From NCBI GenBank assembly GCA_963768185.1, contig CAVYGS010000004.1, forward strand, positions 124,001 through 188,000: a stretch of 64,000 nt of DNA, given 5' to 3'. The position numbers and the translations under genes are program-made. Positions within the stretch are counted from its first letter, which is position 1. The number at the start of each line of letters is the position of its first letter. Of this stretch, positions 34,680 through 43,693 are shown in pieces. The notes beneath the pieces were generated by a model, which was not told the DNA's origin, ran no database searches, and saw nothing but the letters and a program-made list of their open reading frames with translations. The DNA is from Palsa-461 sp963768185 (GTDB taxonomy: Bacteria; Actinomycetota; Acidimicrobiia; Acidimicrobiales; RAAP-2).

Positions 34680-35603
34680 CTAATTCGCTTTGGCGAAGAC
34701 GCTCCGTAGCCAGGGCCCGATCTTGTCGAATGCCTCGAGCGCCGCAGGGAACTCGAAGTTGACGAAACCGTGAGGCTGTCCGGCGTAGGTCACCTCTTCG
34801 AGGTCTACCCCGTCCTCGCGCAGACGCTTGGCGTAAGCCCGACCCTCGTCCCTGAGCATGTCGCACCCGCCCAGAATGACCAGCGCCGGGGCCAGCCCGG
34901 CGAGGCTCTTTGCGCTCAGCGGGACCGCATATGGATCCGAGTCCAAGTCACGACCCCCGCTATAGGCCTGCCAGAATTTCTCGCCGCCGACCAGGCTGAT
35001 GATCAAGCCATCGAACTCTCGCTTGGACGGGAACACCTCGCTACCCGAGACGGCTGGATAGATGAGCACCTGGCCGGCCAACGTCAAGTCACCGGCATCA
35101 CGAGCCCGCAAGGCCACTGCGGCAGCCAGATTGCCCCCGGCGCTCTCGCCCGTGACGGCCACCGCGCCGGGCGGAACGCCGAAGCGGTTGGCGTTGGCGA
35201 CGGCCCAGCGTGTGACCGCCTCGCAGTCATCGAGTCCGGCTGGGTAGGGATGCTCGGGTGCGAGCCGGTATCCCACAGAGATGACCACTGCCCCTGAAGC
35301 ATCGGCCAGGGCGCGCGCCACGTGGTCCATGATCCCGATGCTGCCAATCACGAAGCCGCCCCCGTGGAAGTACACCACGGCACCGGTGGCAGGTCCGTCC
35401 GGTTGGTAGATCCGTATCGGCACGTCGCCGACGAACTCGTCACTGATGTGAGCGATCTGGATATCACGTTGGGAAGGAGCGCCAACCGGGCCTCGGGCCA
35501 ACTCAAGTATCTCTGGAGACAGGTCTTCGAGCGGGGCGGAACCCAACGGCCGGCCGGCCATCCATTCGGCGACCCAGGGGTCCAGCACGCCTTCTTCGGT
35601 CAT
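34680..35603 (-). CDS. HSL-family alpha/beta hydrolase (esterase/lipase)
   Basis: 307 residues. The hormone-sensitive-lipase motif is VVYFHGGGFVIGS and the nucleophile elbow is VTGESAGGNLAAAVAL. Asp is in LGGCDMLRDEG and His in YAGQPHGFVNFE, so the triad is complete. ATG 35603 has GGAGGAAAAT upstream. It is a carboxylesterase acting on short acyl esters by family; the physiological substrate is unknown. Confidence 0.92.
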   Translation of the reverse strand: MTEEGVLDPWVAEWMAGRPLGSAPLEDLSPEILELARGPVGAPSQRDIQIAHISDEFVGDVPIRIYQPDGPATGAVVYFHGGGFVIGSIGIMDHVARALADASGAVVISVGYRLAPEHPYPAGLDDCEAVTRWAVANANRFGVPPGAVAVTGESAGGNLAAAVALRARDAGDLTLAGQVLIYPAVSGSEVFPSKREFDGLIISLVGGEKFWQAYSGGRDLDSDPYAVPLSAKSLAGLAPALVILGGCDMLRDEGRAYAKRLREDGVDLEEVTYAGQPHGFVNFEFPAALEAFDKIGPWLRSVFAKAN

Positions 35604-35840
35604 GGATTTTCCTCCGAACTGAGTTCTCCGGCAGGTGCGGGGCAGTTGTGAACGGCGTAGTCGAGCGAACCCTAGTAGTGGGGGTTAAGCCGCGACAACC
35701 TCGTCGCGACGCCTTCACCACACCATTTTGACGCGGGCTCCGAGGCACTTACCAAGCGAGTCATTCTGGGAATTCGTCGTGGGACATTTGGCAATGCTGT
35801 TCAGTCGAGGCGTTGGGCGGCCACTGCGGCCAAGGGTTCC

Positions 35841-36665
35841 CTAGTCCTCGCCAGACTTGGTCGGGAGAATGAACCGCTGCACGGCGTTCGCAAAACCCTC
35901 GTCCTGATTGGTGGTGGTCACCCGGCGGGCGGCTCGTTGTACATCGACGGACGCGTTCCCCATCGCAATGCTGAGACCCGAGTGGGCAAACATCAACACA
36001 TCATTCGGCATGTCTCCGATGGTGGCGATCTGCGAAGTTGGTATCTCCAAGCGGGATGAGAGGAACTTCACGACGCTGCCTTTGTTGGCTTCGGGGTGGG
36101 TGACGTCCAGGTAGTACGGCTGTGACTGGGCCGCCGTGACGTGATCGCCAAATTGTTTCTGGGCCGCTTGTGTGGCGCGGTCCATGGCACCGAGGTCGTC
36201 ACTCACCCCGACGATCTTGACGACGCCCTGGTCGAGTCCGGCAAAGGTCTCCACCAGGGTCGGTTGGAACTGGACGGTGGCGGCCTCGCGGTCGACGTGG
36301 GGCCCGGTGAGGTCACGCACGTACCATTCCGCGCCGCGATAGATCCAAGTAGCGAGGCCGAACGATTCCAGGAGCGCCAACGTCGGGCCGACCATGGCCT
36401 CTGGCACCACCTTCTGGTCGATCACCGTCATGTCCGGTTCCACTATGAGGCCCCCGTTGAAGGCGGCGATGGGGGTGGTCAGTCCGAGGGGTCCGATGAG
36501 CATCGACATTCCTCGGGGCGGCCGGCCGCTGGTGATCGCGAACAGCACGCCGGTTGCACGAAGTTCCTGCACTGAAGCAACACTTCGCTCAGTGAGAATT
36601 TTTTCCTGGGTGACCAGGGTGCCGTCGACGTCCGCAACAAAGAGCCGAATCTTGGATTGGGGCAT
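35841..36665 (-). CDS. Cof-type HAD-superfamily phosphatase
   Basis: 274 residues. Motif I is FVADVDGTLVTQ, motif II AITSGRPPRG, motif III the lysine in EANKGSVVKFL, and motif IV IGDMPNDVLMFAHSG. A C2B cap lies between motifs II and III. These enzymes dephosphorylate sugar phosphates or flavin precursors. The start ATG 36665 is the first plausible one. There is a 154-base divergent gap to the next gene. Confidence 0.92.
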   Translation of the reverse strand: MPQSKIRLFVADVDGTLVTQEKILTERSVASVQELRATGVLFAITSGRPPRGMSMLIGPLGLTTPIAAFNGGLIVEPDMTVIDQKVVPEAMVGPTLALLESFGLATWIYRGAEWYVRDLTGPHVDREAATVQFQPTLVETFAGLDQGVVKIVGVSDDLGAMDRATQAAQKQFGDHVTAAQSQPYYLDVTHPEANKGSVVKFLSSRLEIPTSQIATIGDMPNDVLMFAHSGLSIAMGNASVDVQRAARRVTTTNQDEGFANAVQRFILPTKSGED

Positions 36666-36819
36666 CCGGTCATCCCCTCGGTTCGGGGCCAGTCAAGCGC
36701 TCTGCGTCAACCTCTCGTTGCGACGAGCACAGCAGACAATCCCAACCCGATCAACACGGATTCGCAAGGCATCGTAGGATCGACGGAAACGCTGATTCCA
36801 TGGGCACGAGGAGGTCGCA

Positions 36820-37917
36820 GTGAGCGAGTTTGGGTTGCAGGTCGGCACGGTAGATCTCCAGTCGGCCGGCCCGATCACGTTCGGACCTGCCGGGATCCTG
36901 TTCTTGGCCGACAACGCCTCGGCGAAGGTGTTCGCGGTGGACGTTGCCGATCGAGGTCCGCAGTCTGGATCGGAGCCATTTGACCTCGAGAACGTCGATG
37001 TGCGGGTGGGCTCGTTCCTCGGCTGCGCGGCCGATGACGTCGTCATCCGGGACCTGGCAGTCCACCCCACGTCACACAATGTGTACCTATCGGTCCAACG
37101 AGGTCGCGGCGACACAAGCCAGCCCGTGCTGGTGCGGATCGATCGCCTCGATGGCTCGATCACCGATGTTGGGCTCGACGATGTCCCGGTAGCTGAGGTG
37201 GCGATTGTCGACGCACCGGCCGAGGATGACGAGCGGCTCGACATCACACTTCCTATGGGTGAGGAGGGCGAGGAGCTCCAGGTCGGCCAGCGGACGATCC
37301 GGATTCTGCGTCGGCCGATCCGCACCTCGACGGTCACGGACATGGCGTATGTCGATGGCGCGCTGCTGGTGGCGGGCCTCTCGAACGAAGAGTTCTCTTC
37401 GAAGCTAAGGAGAATCCCGTTCCCCTTTGGCGACGATGTCACCGACAACAGCCTGGAGATCTTTCATGTCTCCCATGGCAAGTGGGAGACGGCGGCCCCC
37501 ATCCGAACGTTCGTGCCTTACGACGGTGGCCGCAGCATCTTGGCCAGCTACACGTGCACGCCGCTCGTTCACTTCGCACTCGACGACCTCGCACCGGGCA
37601 CCAAGATTGTGGGCCGCACGGTCGCTGAACTCGGGGCCATGAACCAGCCTCTCGACATGGTCTCATTCGTGCACGATGGTGAGGAGCAGCTGCTGGTGGC
37701 CAACAGCGCTCACGGCCTGGTGAAGATTGCTTGTCGTGACATCGACGACCAAGCGCCGCTCACCGAGCCAAAAGAGCCCGTTGGTGTACCCCGGGAAACC
37801 GAGGACCTCCGGGGCATCACCCGGTTGGCCAACCTCAATGGCAGCCACGTGCTGGCCCTTCAAGTCGACGAAGCCGGCAGACAGCATCTGCGTTCCTTGA
37901 AGACCGCCTCTCTGTAG
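36820..37917 (+). CDS. Beta-propeller-like protein of unknown function
   Basis: 365 residues, no signal peptide and no membrane helix. Repeating segments such as ITFGPAGILFLADNASAKVF, VIRDLAVHPTSHNVYLSVQR, VTDMAYVDGALLVAGLSNEE and VSFVHDGEEQLLVANSAHGL have the strand-turn pattern of SMP-30/NHL/YVTN propellers. Active-site metal ligands cannot be placed. GTG 36820 is preceded by GAGGAGG. It is followed 17 bases later by another unknown protein in the same direction, so the two form a pair. Confidence 0.65.
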   Translation: MSEFGLQVGTVDLQSAGPITFGPAGILFLADNASAKVFAVDVADRGPQSGSEPFDLENVDVRVGSFLGCAADDVVIRDLAVHPTSHNVYLSVQRGRGDTSQPVLVRIDRLDGSITDVGLDDVPVAEVAIVDAPAEDDERLDITLPMGEEGEELQVGQRTIRILRRPIRTSTVTDMAYVDGALLVAGLSNEEFSSKLRRIPFPFGDDVTDNSLEIFHVSHGKWETAAPIRTFVPYDGGRSILASYTCTPLVHFALDDLAPGTKIVGRTVAELGAMNQPLDMVSFVHDGEEQLLVANSAHGLVKIACRDIDDQAPLTEPKEPVGVPRETEDLRGITRLANLNGSHVLALQVDEAGRQHLRSLKTASL

Positions 37918-37934
37918 CCGATCACGGGGTCACC

Positions 37935-38936
37935 GTGCCCAACGTGTCCTGGTCGCAGTGGGGCGAGACGGAGTGCGTCCGTATCACGGGTCTGGGCGTC
38001 ACGACGGCGGTACGGGTGCGTCCTTGTCCGGCTGTTGACGTCGATGGGCTTCCACCGATGGCCGGCCGGCTGGTTCGCGACGGCGACGATGCGTGCTTCG
38101 TCCCGCGCTTTGCGTTTGTCGACGGCACGACGTACGTGGTCGAAGTCGGAGGGGACGTGGCGGCCGTTCTCGCCCGTCCCCGACCGCACCATTCAGCGAC
38201 GACTGAGGTCCTCGAGATCTATCCCACGGCGAGCGTGGTCCCACGGAACCTCCTTCGGTTCTACGTGTGGTTCTCAGCACCGATGAGTGTGGGCGAAGCC
38301 GCCGAGCACGTCCGGCTCGTTGATGACACCGGGGACGTGATGGTTGGGGCCCTGTTCCCCACCGACCACGAGCTGTGGGACGGTGGTCGCCGCCGCCTGA
38401 CGGTCTTGATGGACCCAGCCCGGATCAAGCGGGGCCTGGTTGGTCACGGCCAGTCCGGCTATCCACTCTCCCCGGGCATGTCGTGCCGGTTGGAGATCGA
38501 CGATGAGTTCCACGATGCTCGGGGCGTCGCCTTGCGGGCCCGAGCCCAGCGGCGCTACGAGGTCGGCGCGGAGGAGCGTCGCCGCGTCGAACCGGAGCAC
38601 TGGGTCTTGACGACCCCGACAAGCGGCACCGTCGACCCATTGAATCTCGAGTTCGATCGGCCACTCGACCACGGCCTGCTCGCCCGTTGTCTGCGCATCG
38701 TCGGACCAGGAGGCCGAGCCGTTGACGGAACGATCAAGAATGGTTCCGCAGAGCGATCGTGGCGGCTAACGCCCCGTGAGCCTTGGACGTCTGCACCTCA
38801 TCAGCTCGAAGTTGATTCGGTTCTCGAAGACCTCGCTGGCAACTCGGTCAGTCGGGTGTTCGACCGGAACCTGCTCCGCACGGACGAGGCGCCCCGGGAA
38901 GCCCGATCGATAACCGTGACGTTCACGCCGCGCTGA
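37935..38936 (+). CDS. Beta-sandwich (Ig/Big5-like) protein of unknown function
   Basis: 333 residues from GTG 37935, no signal peptide seen. Two regions look like Ig-like modules of the kind found in bacterial surface proteins: IYPTASVVPRNLLRFYVWFS with VRLVDDTGDVM, and TPTSGTVDPLNLEFDRPLDH with LRIVGPGGRAVDG and LEDLAGN. Lacking a signal, it could be exported by a partner or act inside the cell. It is probably cotranscribed with the propeller-like gene just upstream. The family is not recognised. Confidence 0.6.
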   Translation: MPNVSWSQWGETECVRITGLGVTTAVRVRPCPAVDVDGLPPMAGRLVRDGDDACFVPRFAFVDGTTYVVEVGGDVAAVLARPRPHHSATTEVLEIYPTASVVPRNLLRFYVWFSAPMSVGEAAEHVRLVDDTGDVMVGALFPTDHELWDGGRRRLTVLMDPARIKRGLVGHGQSGYPLSPGMSCRLEIDDEFHDARGVALRARAQRRYEVGAEERRRVEPEHWVLTTPTSGTVDPLNLEFDRPLDHGLLARCLRIVGPGGRAVDGTIKNGSAERSWRLTPREPWTSAPHQLEVDSVLEDLAGNSVSRVFDRNLLRTDEAPREARSITVTFTPR

Positions 38937-39088
38937 CGCAGGACCCGAGCGGCTCCTTTCCGACTCATCCTTGACCGCAGTGACCCTCGCCGGATACGCG
39001 AACGCCTCGCGCCGACTGGCGGCGTACGACGAGTCCTCCCGCGAAGGCACGAAGGTGTGATTGCCGTGGTTCGCGAGGGCAGATCTCG

Positions 39089-39853
39089 CTACGAGGAGGT
39101 TCCGCTTCCACCGGACCCGAGGCTCGAGCTGTACAGGTTGGCCATGGCGTCCCAATGCCGCTCAGCGGCACCGGCGTCGTACGTGGGGTTGTCGGGCACG
39201 GCGAACCCGTGGGCGGCGGGGTAGATCTCGATGGTGTGGGGCACGCGGGCCTCGGTCAGCGCCTCGTCCAAACGGTCGCGCTGTTCGGGTGGGAAGCTCC
39301 CGTCGTCGGTCGCCCCGGCGACATACACGGTCGCCTTCATCTTGCTGGCCTGCAGGTGCGGGCTGTTGGGGTCGTCCGCCGCGGCGAGATTCCCGCCGTG
39401 GAAGGAGGCGGCAGCTGCAACCCGCTCGCCCAGGTGGCCAGCGACGATGAGAGAGAGCCGACCCCCCATGCAGTAGCCCGTGGTGCCCACGGCGTCACCG
39501 GATGTCTCGGGCAAGGAGGCCAGGTAGTCGACGTAGGTGTGGGCGTCACGAACGACCATGTCCGGTTTGACGCTTCCCATCAAGCCCATGAGCCGGTCCC
39601 GCTCTGCTGGTTCGCTGAAGGCCGTAGCCAGGTTGAACGGCTCGTAGTCGCCGGCGCGGTAATAGAAGTCCGGCACAAGGGTTACGTACCCCAGGCCCGC
39701 CAGCCGCTCGCCCATCTCTCGGAAAGTGTCCCGCAACCCTCCGGCGTCGGGGTACATGATCACCGCTGGCCACGGTCCTTCCCCGGCTGGAAGATGCAGC
39801 GAGCAGGGGCACGTCCCGTCCTCGGTTACGACCTCGACACTGCGCTGGGCCAC
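39089..39853 (-). CDS. Dienelactone hydrolase family protein
   Basis: 254 residues. The nucleophile is a cysteine in GTTGYCMGGRLSL, the acid lies in VAGATDDGSFP, and the histidine in IYPAAHGFAVPDN. This is the Cys-Asp-His triad of dienelactone hydrolases in chloroaromatic degradation, although many members have other roles. GTG 39853 follows GGAGG. No chlorocatechol genes are nearby, so the pathway is open. Confidence 0.92.
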   Translation of the reverse strand: MAQRSVEVVTEDGTCPCSLHLPAGEGPWPAVIMYPDAGGLRDTFREMGERLAGLGYVTLVPDFYYRAGDYEPFNLATAFSEPAERDRLMGLMGSVKPDMVVRDAHTYVDYLASLPETSGDAVGTTGYCMGGRLSLIVAGHLGERVAAAASFHGGNLAAADDPNSPHLQASKMKATVYVAGATDDGSFPPEQRDRLDEALTEARVPHTIEIYPAAHGFAVPDNPTYDAGAAERHWDAMANLYSSSLGSGGSGTSS

Positions 39854-40104
39854 CCCTGCCTCCCCGGATCGTCGCGTTGGTCAACCGACCCTACCCCGAC
39901 GCCCTCGGCCTGCTCACGGGGGACGGCCTTCCAGAAGTGTCCAGACCGCGCCAGCGCCGACCGATGCGAGGCAAATCCCGGCCTTCGGGTCGAAGCTCAT
40001 CGCGAGGGATCGTCAGCTGTTGTTCGACCAAGCAAAGGTGACTGTCGGCGAATCAGCGAAAGCGCCGGCCCAATGGTCGGTGGCTCCTAATTGGCGGCCT
40101 TCGA

Positions 40105-40437
40105 TCAGCCCGTGTCGGCTGCATTCGAACCGCCGGCCACCTCGTAGGACCACAGCTCGGACGACACCGCCATCGAGCCGCCGTGGGGGGAGGGCCGGTC
40201 GGCACCGGCATGGCCGTGCGCGAACGACGGAGAGCTGACCCATGCGTCGAACGCCGACTCGTCGCGCCAGCGGGTCACGACGAGCCACTGACTGCGGTCG
40301 TCGGTCGGCTTGAGCAGCTCGAAGCCCTCAAATCCATCCTGGTTGTCGACCGCCCCGGCTCGGGCGGCAAACCGGCGGGCGAGCTCGTCCCCTGAATCCT
40401 GCGCCACCGTAATGGCATTGATCTTGATGACCGTCAT
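40105..40437 (-). CDS. MhuD-like heme-degrading monooxygenase
   Basis: 110 residues. The start MTVIKINAITV and the later FEGFELLKPTDDRSQWLVVT match MhuD of M. tuberculosis closely. Asn7 and Trp66, which shape heme ruffling, are at identical positions, and a heme-ligand histidine is available at 74 or 76 (FAHGHAG). MhuD cleaves heme to mycobilin and releases iron in the cytosol. There are no heme-uptake genes beside it. ATG 40437 lacks an obvious ribosome-binding site. Confidence 0.82.
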   Translation of the reverse strand: MTVIKINAITVAQDSGDELARRFAARAGAVDNQDGFEGFELLKPTDDRSQWLVVTRWRDESAFDAWVSSPSFAHGHAGADRPSPHGGSMAVSSELWSYEVAGGSNAADTG

Positions 40438-40659
40438 GGGACGATCACAGCACAAGCAGCGACGTGCGTCGATCAGGACTCGACGTCGTGCTGCCGGCTG
40501 AGCGTTTGTCCTCGGTTCACGACGACCAACGAGCCAGCACCCGGCCGTATTCCTCGAGTTCGAGCTGGGTGGTTTGGCTGACTCGCGGGGATACCGGATC
40601 CGCTGCCTTCTAGCCTCTAGGCGCCAGCGAACTCTTGGCCCTGGTCGCAAGGGAGCCTG

Positions 40660-41418
40660 ATGCCTGACTACCCGCAGATGCTCGTGCCGGTCGATCACGT
40701 CGAGCCAGTGCCCCGCAGGATCCGAGCAATTCTGGCGGGCGAGGTGGTGCTGGATACCACCAAGGCGCTCTATGTATGGGAGTGGCCCAACTATCCCCAG
40801 TACTACGTACCGATCGCGGACGTGAATCGGGCGTTGCTCGTCGACGAACAGCACTCGGAACGGCTGCATCGTGGTTTGGCACAACTTCACGGTCTTCGGG
40901 TGGGCCATGTCGTTCGGCCGAGCTCGGCGCGGCTTTACGTTGAAGGTACCGTGGCTGGAGCGATCCGGTTCGATTGGGACGCACTCGACCAATGGTTCGA
41001 AGAGGACGAGGAGGTCTTCGTCCACCCTCGGAACCCCTACACGCGTGTTGACGCGCTTCGTTCGACGCGCCGTGTTCGGATTGAGCTTGACGGGGCCCTC
41101 CTCGCCGAATCCTCCTCACCGGTGATGGTGTTCGAGACCGGCCTGCCAACGCGTTACTACCTCAACCGGACAGAGGTGAACTTCAGCCATCTGGTGCCAA
41201 CCGAGACCGTCACGGCCTGCCCGTACAAGGGCCGGACCAGCGGCTATTGGACGGTCCGGGTAGGTGATGCGACATACCCGGACCTCGCATGGACCTACGA
41301 TTTTCCCACCCGGCAGCTGCTGCCGATTGCCGGCATGATCGCCTTCTACAACGAGAAAGTGGACCTCACTGTCGATGGCGAACTCCTCCCCCGCCCGAGG
41401 ACGCATTTCTTCAGGTGA
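40660..41418 (+). CDS. DUF427 tandem-domain protein
   Basis: 252 residues. Two copies of the DUF427 fold are visible: RIRAILAGEVVLDTTKALYV with WPNYPQYYVP, and VRIELDGALLAESSSPVMVF with LPTRYYLNRTEVNF, followed by CPYKGRTSGYWTV and the end LTVDGELL. The family is widespread in actinobacteria and uncharacterised. ATG 40660 has GGGAG four bases upstream. Confidence 0.85.
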   Translation: MPDYPQMLVPVDHVEPVPRRIRAILAGEVVLDTTKALYVWEWPNYPQYYVPIADVNRALLVDEQHSERLHRGLAQLHGLRVGHVVRPSSARLYVEGTVAGAIRFDWDALDQWFEEDEEVFVHPRNPYTRVDALRSTRRVRIELDGALLAESSSPVMVFETGLPTRYYLNRTEVNFSHLVPTETVTACPYKGRTSGYWTVRVGDATYPDLAWTYDFPTRQLLPIAGMIAFYNEKVDLTVDGELLPRPRTHFFR

Positions 41419-41709
41419 TCGTTCGGCTGCCCGCGCCAACTCTTCCGCGGTGCCCGCTTCAGTGCTTCGGCTGGCCGAGCGATTGGGAGAGGATGCCGCC
41501 GATACCTTGCGGACCGCGCACCCGCAGGTTGATCCCATTGAGAATGGCATCGAAGAAGTCAGCGAGTCCCATCCCGCAACGATTGATTCCAGTTCCGGAA
41601 CGTGATTTGAAGCGATCACATGACGCCACCCCTGCCGCGGTGGACATCGGGTCACCCGGGAACGGATCCCTTGCGGACGACGAGGACAGTTCGCTGGCAC
41701 AATGCGAGC

Positions 41710-42258
41710 ATGCACCGCCACGCGCCGATCGACTACCGGTGCCCCTTTTGCAGAAACATCACCGCTGGCGAAGCTGACCACCCGCTGGAAATCATTCACC
41801 GCGACGAGGACGTTTTCGTCAAGATGAATCCGAGATGGCGACCGAACAACCCTGGCGCCGTACTGGTCGTGCCCGTCGAACACTACGAGAACGTCTACGA
41901 GCTGCCGGACCGCCTGGGCACGCCGCTCCAGTCTGCCATCCGCAGAACCGCACTGGCCATGAAGACCGCCTTTCGATGCCCGGGGATCTCGACCCGCCAA
42001 CACAATGAACCAGCAGGCGGTCAGGACGTCTGGCACTACCACGTGCACGTCGTCCCACGGTGGGAGGACGACAACTTCTACGGCACCCGAGGAGCGTGGG
42101 CTGACCCTGATGAGCTTCGCCGAAGCGCCTCGCTTCTTCGCGATGCTTGGCACTCTCCTTCACTCGTTTCTGATCTGCGCGATCCGCGGCGAGACCTCCC
42201 GCAGCGAATGAAGCCGCTGACCCCGAGCGGCGCCGACCTTCCCTGCGCTATGAAGTGA
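41710..42258 (+). CDS. HIT-family protein
   Basis: 182 residues. The N-terminus has a CPFC pair (YRCPFCRNITAGE), as in zinc-binding HIT proteins. The histidine triad is WHYHVHVVPR (HxHxH plus arginine). Upstream are VFVKMNPRWRPNNPGAVLVV and the H of VEHYENVYELP. HIT proteins hydrolyse nucleotide-ribose phosphoanhydrides or phosphoramidates. The last about 40 residues are an extension beyond the core. ATG 41710 has no good ribosome-binding site, while a CACAAT sequence lies 6 bases upstream, so it may be leaderless. Confidence 0.82.
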   Translation: MHRHAPIDYRCPFCRNITAGEADHPLEIIHRDEDVFVKMNPRWRPNNPGAVLVVPVEHYENVYELPDRLGTPLQSAIRRTALAMKTAFRCPGISTRQHNEPAGGQDVWHYHVHVVPRWEDDNFYGTRGAWADPDELRRSASLLRDAWHSPSLVSDLRDPRRDLPQRMKPLTPSGADLPCAMK

Positions 42259-42289
42259 TCCCAGAAGCCACGTCGAATAGGGGTGAGAG

Positions 42290-43132
42290 GTGAGTAGCGA
42301 TCTTCCAGACCTTCTGACGCTTACAGAGACCGGAGACCGCAAATACCAGGTCTTCCAACCGACCGAGTCCGCCGAGGGACGCGACGTGGTCTTCAGCGGA
42401 CAATTGCTGAGCCAGATGATCATGGCGTCGGACCACGCGTGCGAAGGTACCAAGGACGTGCGTTCGATCCACGCGGTCTTTGCCCGGGCCGGGACCTATA
42501 CCAAGCCAATCGAACTCGAAGTTGACACCATGCATGCCGGTCGAACCTGGGCGAGTGACACTGTGACGGTCAGCCAGGATGGACGTTTGTTGTGCCGGGC
42601 CATCGTGTTGCTCAACACGGTCGACGACGACCTCATGCGTCACGACCCCGGCTTGCCAGAGGGCGTCCCAGGGTTCGAAAACCTCGAGAGTAAGCGGGCA
42701 CAGGCGTTTCCCGGTACCGAAGTGCGGCCCGTGCCCGGCGAGCTCACCATAAATGGGGTCCCAGTCGAGATGGCCTGGCTTCGTTTCGAACGCCAGCTCA
42801 GTTCTGTCGCGGCCAATCAGGCGGTCCTGGTCTGGGCCACGTGCGGCAACATCATTGGTCTGGGCATGCGGCCGCACCGTTCCACGGTGCGCATCCAAGA
42901 CGCCCACCACACGCTTTCGACTGGAGTCATCGGCCACACCGCACACTTCACCGAGCGATTCGACGCGTCGCAATGGTTGCTCATGATCACCGAAGCGGAG
43001 AAGACCGGGAGCGGTCGGGTATTTGGAGGTGGCCGAGTCTTCACCACCGATGGCGTGCTCGTGGCCACCTTTCAGCAGGACTCGATGGCGAAATACGCTG
43101 AAGTGACGCTTGATCCCAGACGCTCCATGTAA
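42290..43132 (+). CDS. Acyl-CoA thioesterase II-like (TesB-type double hotdog)
   Basis: 280 residues from GTG 42290. Features are VFSGQLLSQMIMASDHACEG and the hotdog pair VRSIHAVFARAGTYTKPIEL and GRTWASDTVTVSQDGRLLCR. The C-terminal hotdog has HTAHFTERFDASQWLLMI and VFTTDGVLVATFQQDSM. It resembles TesB and FcoT-like thioesterases that release fatty acids from CoA. The catalytic Asp of TesB cannot be assigned with certainty. Confidence 0.78.
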   Translation: MSSDLPDLLTLTETGDRKYQVFQPTESAEGRDVVFSGQLLSQMIMASDHACEGTKDVRSIHAVFARAGTYTKPIELEVDTMHAGRTWASDTVTVSQDGRLLCRAIVLLNTVDDDLMRHDPGLPEGVPGFENLESKRAQAFPGTEVRPVPGELTINGVPVEMAWLRFERQLSSVAANQAVLVWATCGNIIGLGMRPHRSTVRIQDAHHTLSTGVIGHTAHFTERFDASQWLLMITEAEKTGSGRVFGGGRVFTTDGVLVATFQQDSMAKYAEVTLDPRRSM

Positions 43133-43262
43133 TCGGTGGGTTCATGTATCGAGTGGCTGGCTTCGATCACGCCGTCACCAGTTGCCTTGTTGCCAGACCA
43201 GCAGATCTGAACCTCAAAGAATCACCGAATAGGTCTCGTTCCGGGCCCCCGTGTCCCCTTGT

Positions 43263-43643
43263 TCAGCGGCTCGTCCCCTCGTCAAGGAGCGCAAGGAGCC
43301 AGCCGGGTCCGACCACGTCGGCGCCGAGGGCCTCAGCCCGCCGGCGTAGCTCGCGATCCGCGGTGACGAGTGTGACGACTTGCTCAGTGGCGTTGGCGAC
43401 GGCATCAACAAGCGTTTCGTCACCGCTCCCGGCAGCGTGGAGGACCATGACGCCGTCGGCGAGGCCACCCGCTGCACCCTCACGAGCCTTGCCCTCAAGG
43501 ACCACAGTGACGGGTCCGACGATCCGCTCTGAGTCAACGGCTGCTCGTATCTGGTCCACGAACGCTCGTGCTGCGCCCGCTCGGTCCCGCCACCAGCCCG
43601 TCGGACGAGATCCGACGACGTTGGCCGCATCGATGACAAGCAC
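43263..43643 (-). CDS. NYN/PIN-like domain protein (YacP-type)
   Basis: 126 residues from GTG 43643. The first acidic site is in VIDAANVVGSRP, followed by WWRDRAGAARAF. Further acidic positions are SGDETLVDAVA and VTADRELRRRA, ending GPGWLLALLD. These are features of NYN nucleases related to YacP/Rae1. An RNase activity is possible but unproven. No antitoxin is adjacent. Confidence 0.75.
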   Translation of the reverse strand: MLVIDAANVVGSRPTGWWRDRAGAARAFVDQIRAAVDSERIVGPVTVVLEGKAREGAAGGLADGVMVLHAAGSGDETLVDAVANATEQVVTLVTADRELRRRAEALGADVVGPGWLLALLDEGTSR

Positions 43644-43693
43644 CGCGCTCCAGTCTGATCGCTGCGGCGGATGTTGAGCGGGTCGGGGGCCTG

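Noticed and set aside
41419..41709. Small frames between the DUF427 and HIT genes
   Set aside because: No start with a ribosome-binding site or -10 box and no conserved-looking peptide on either strand.
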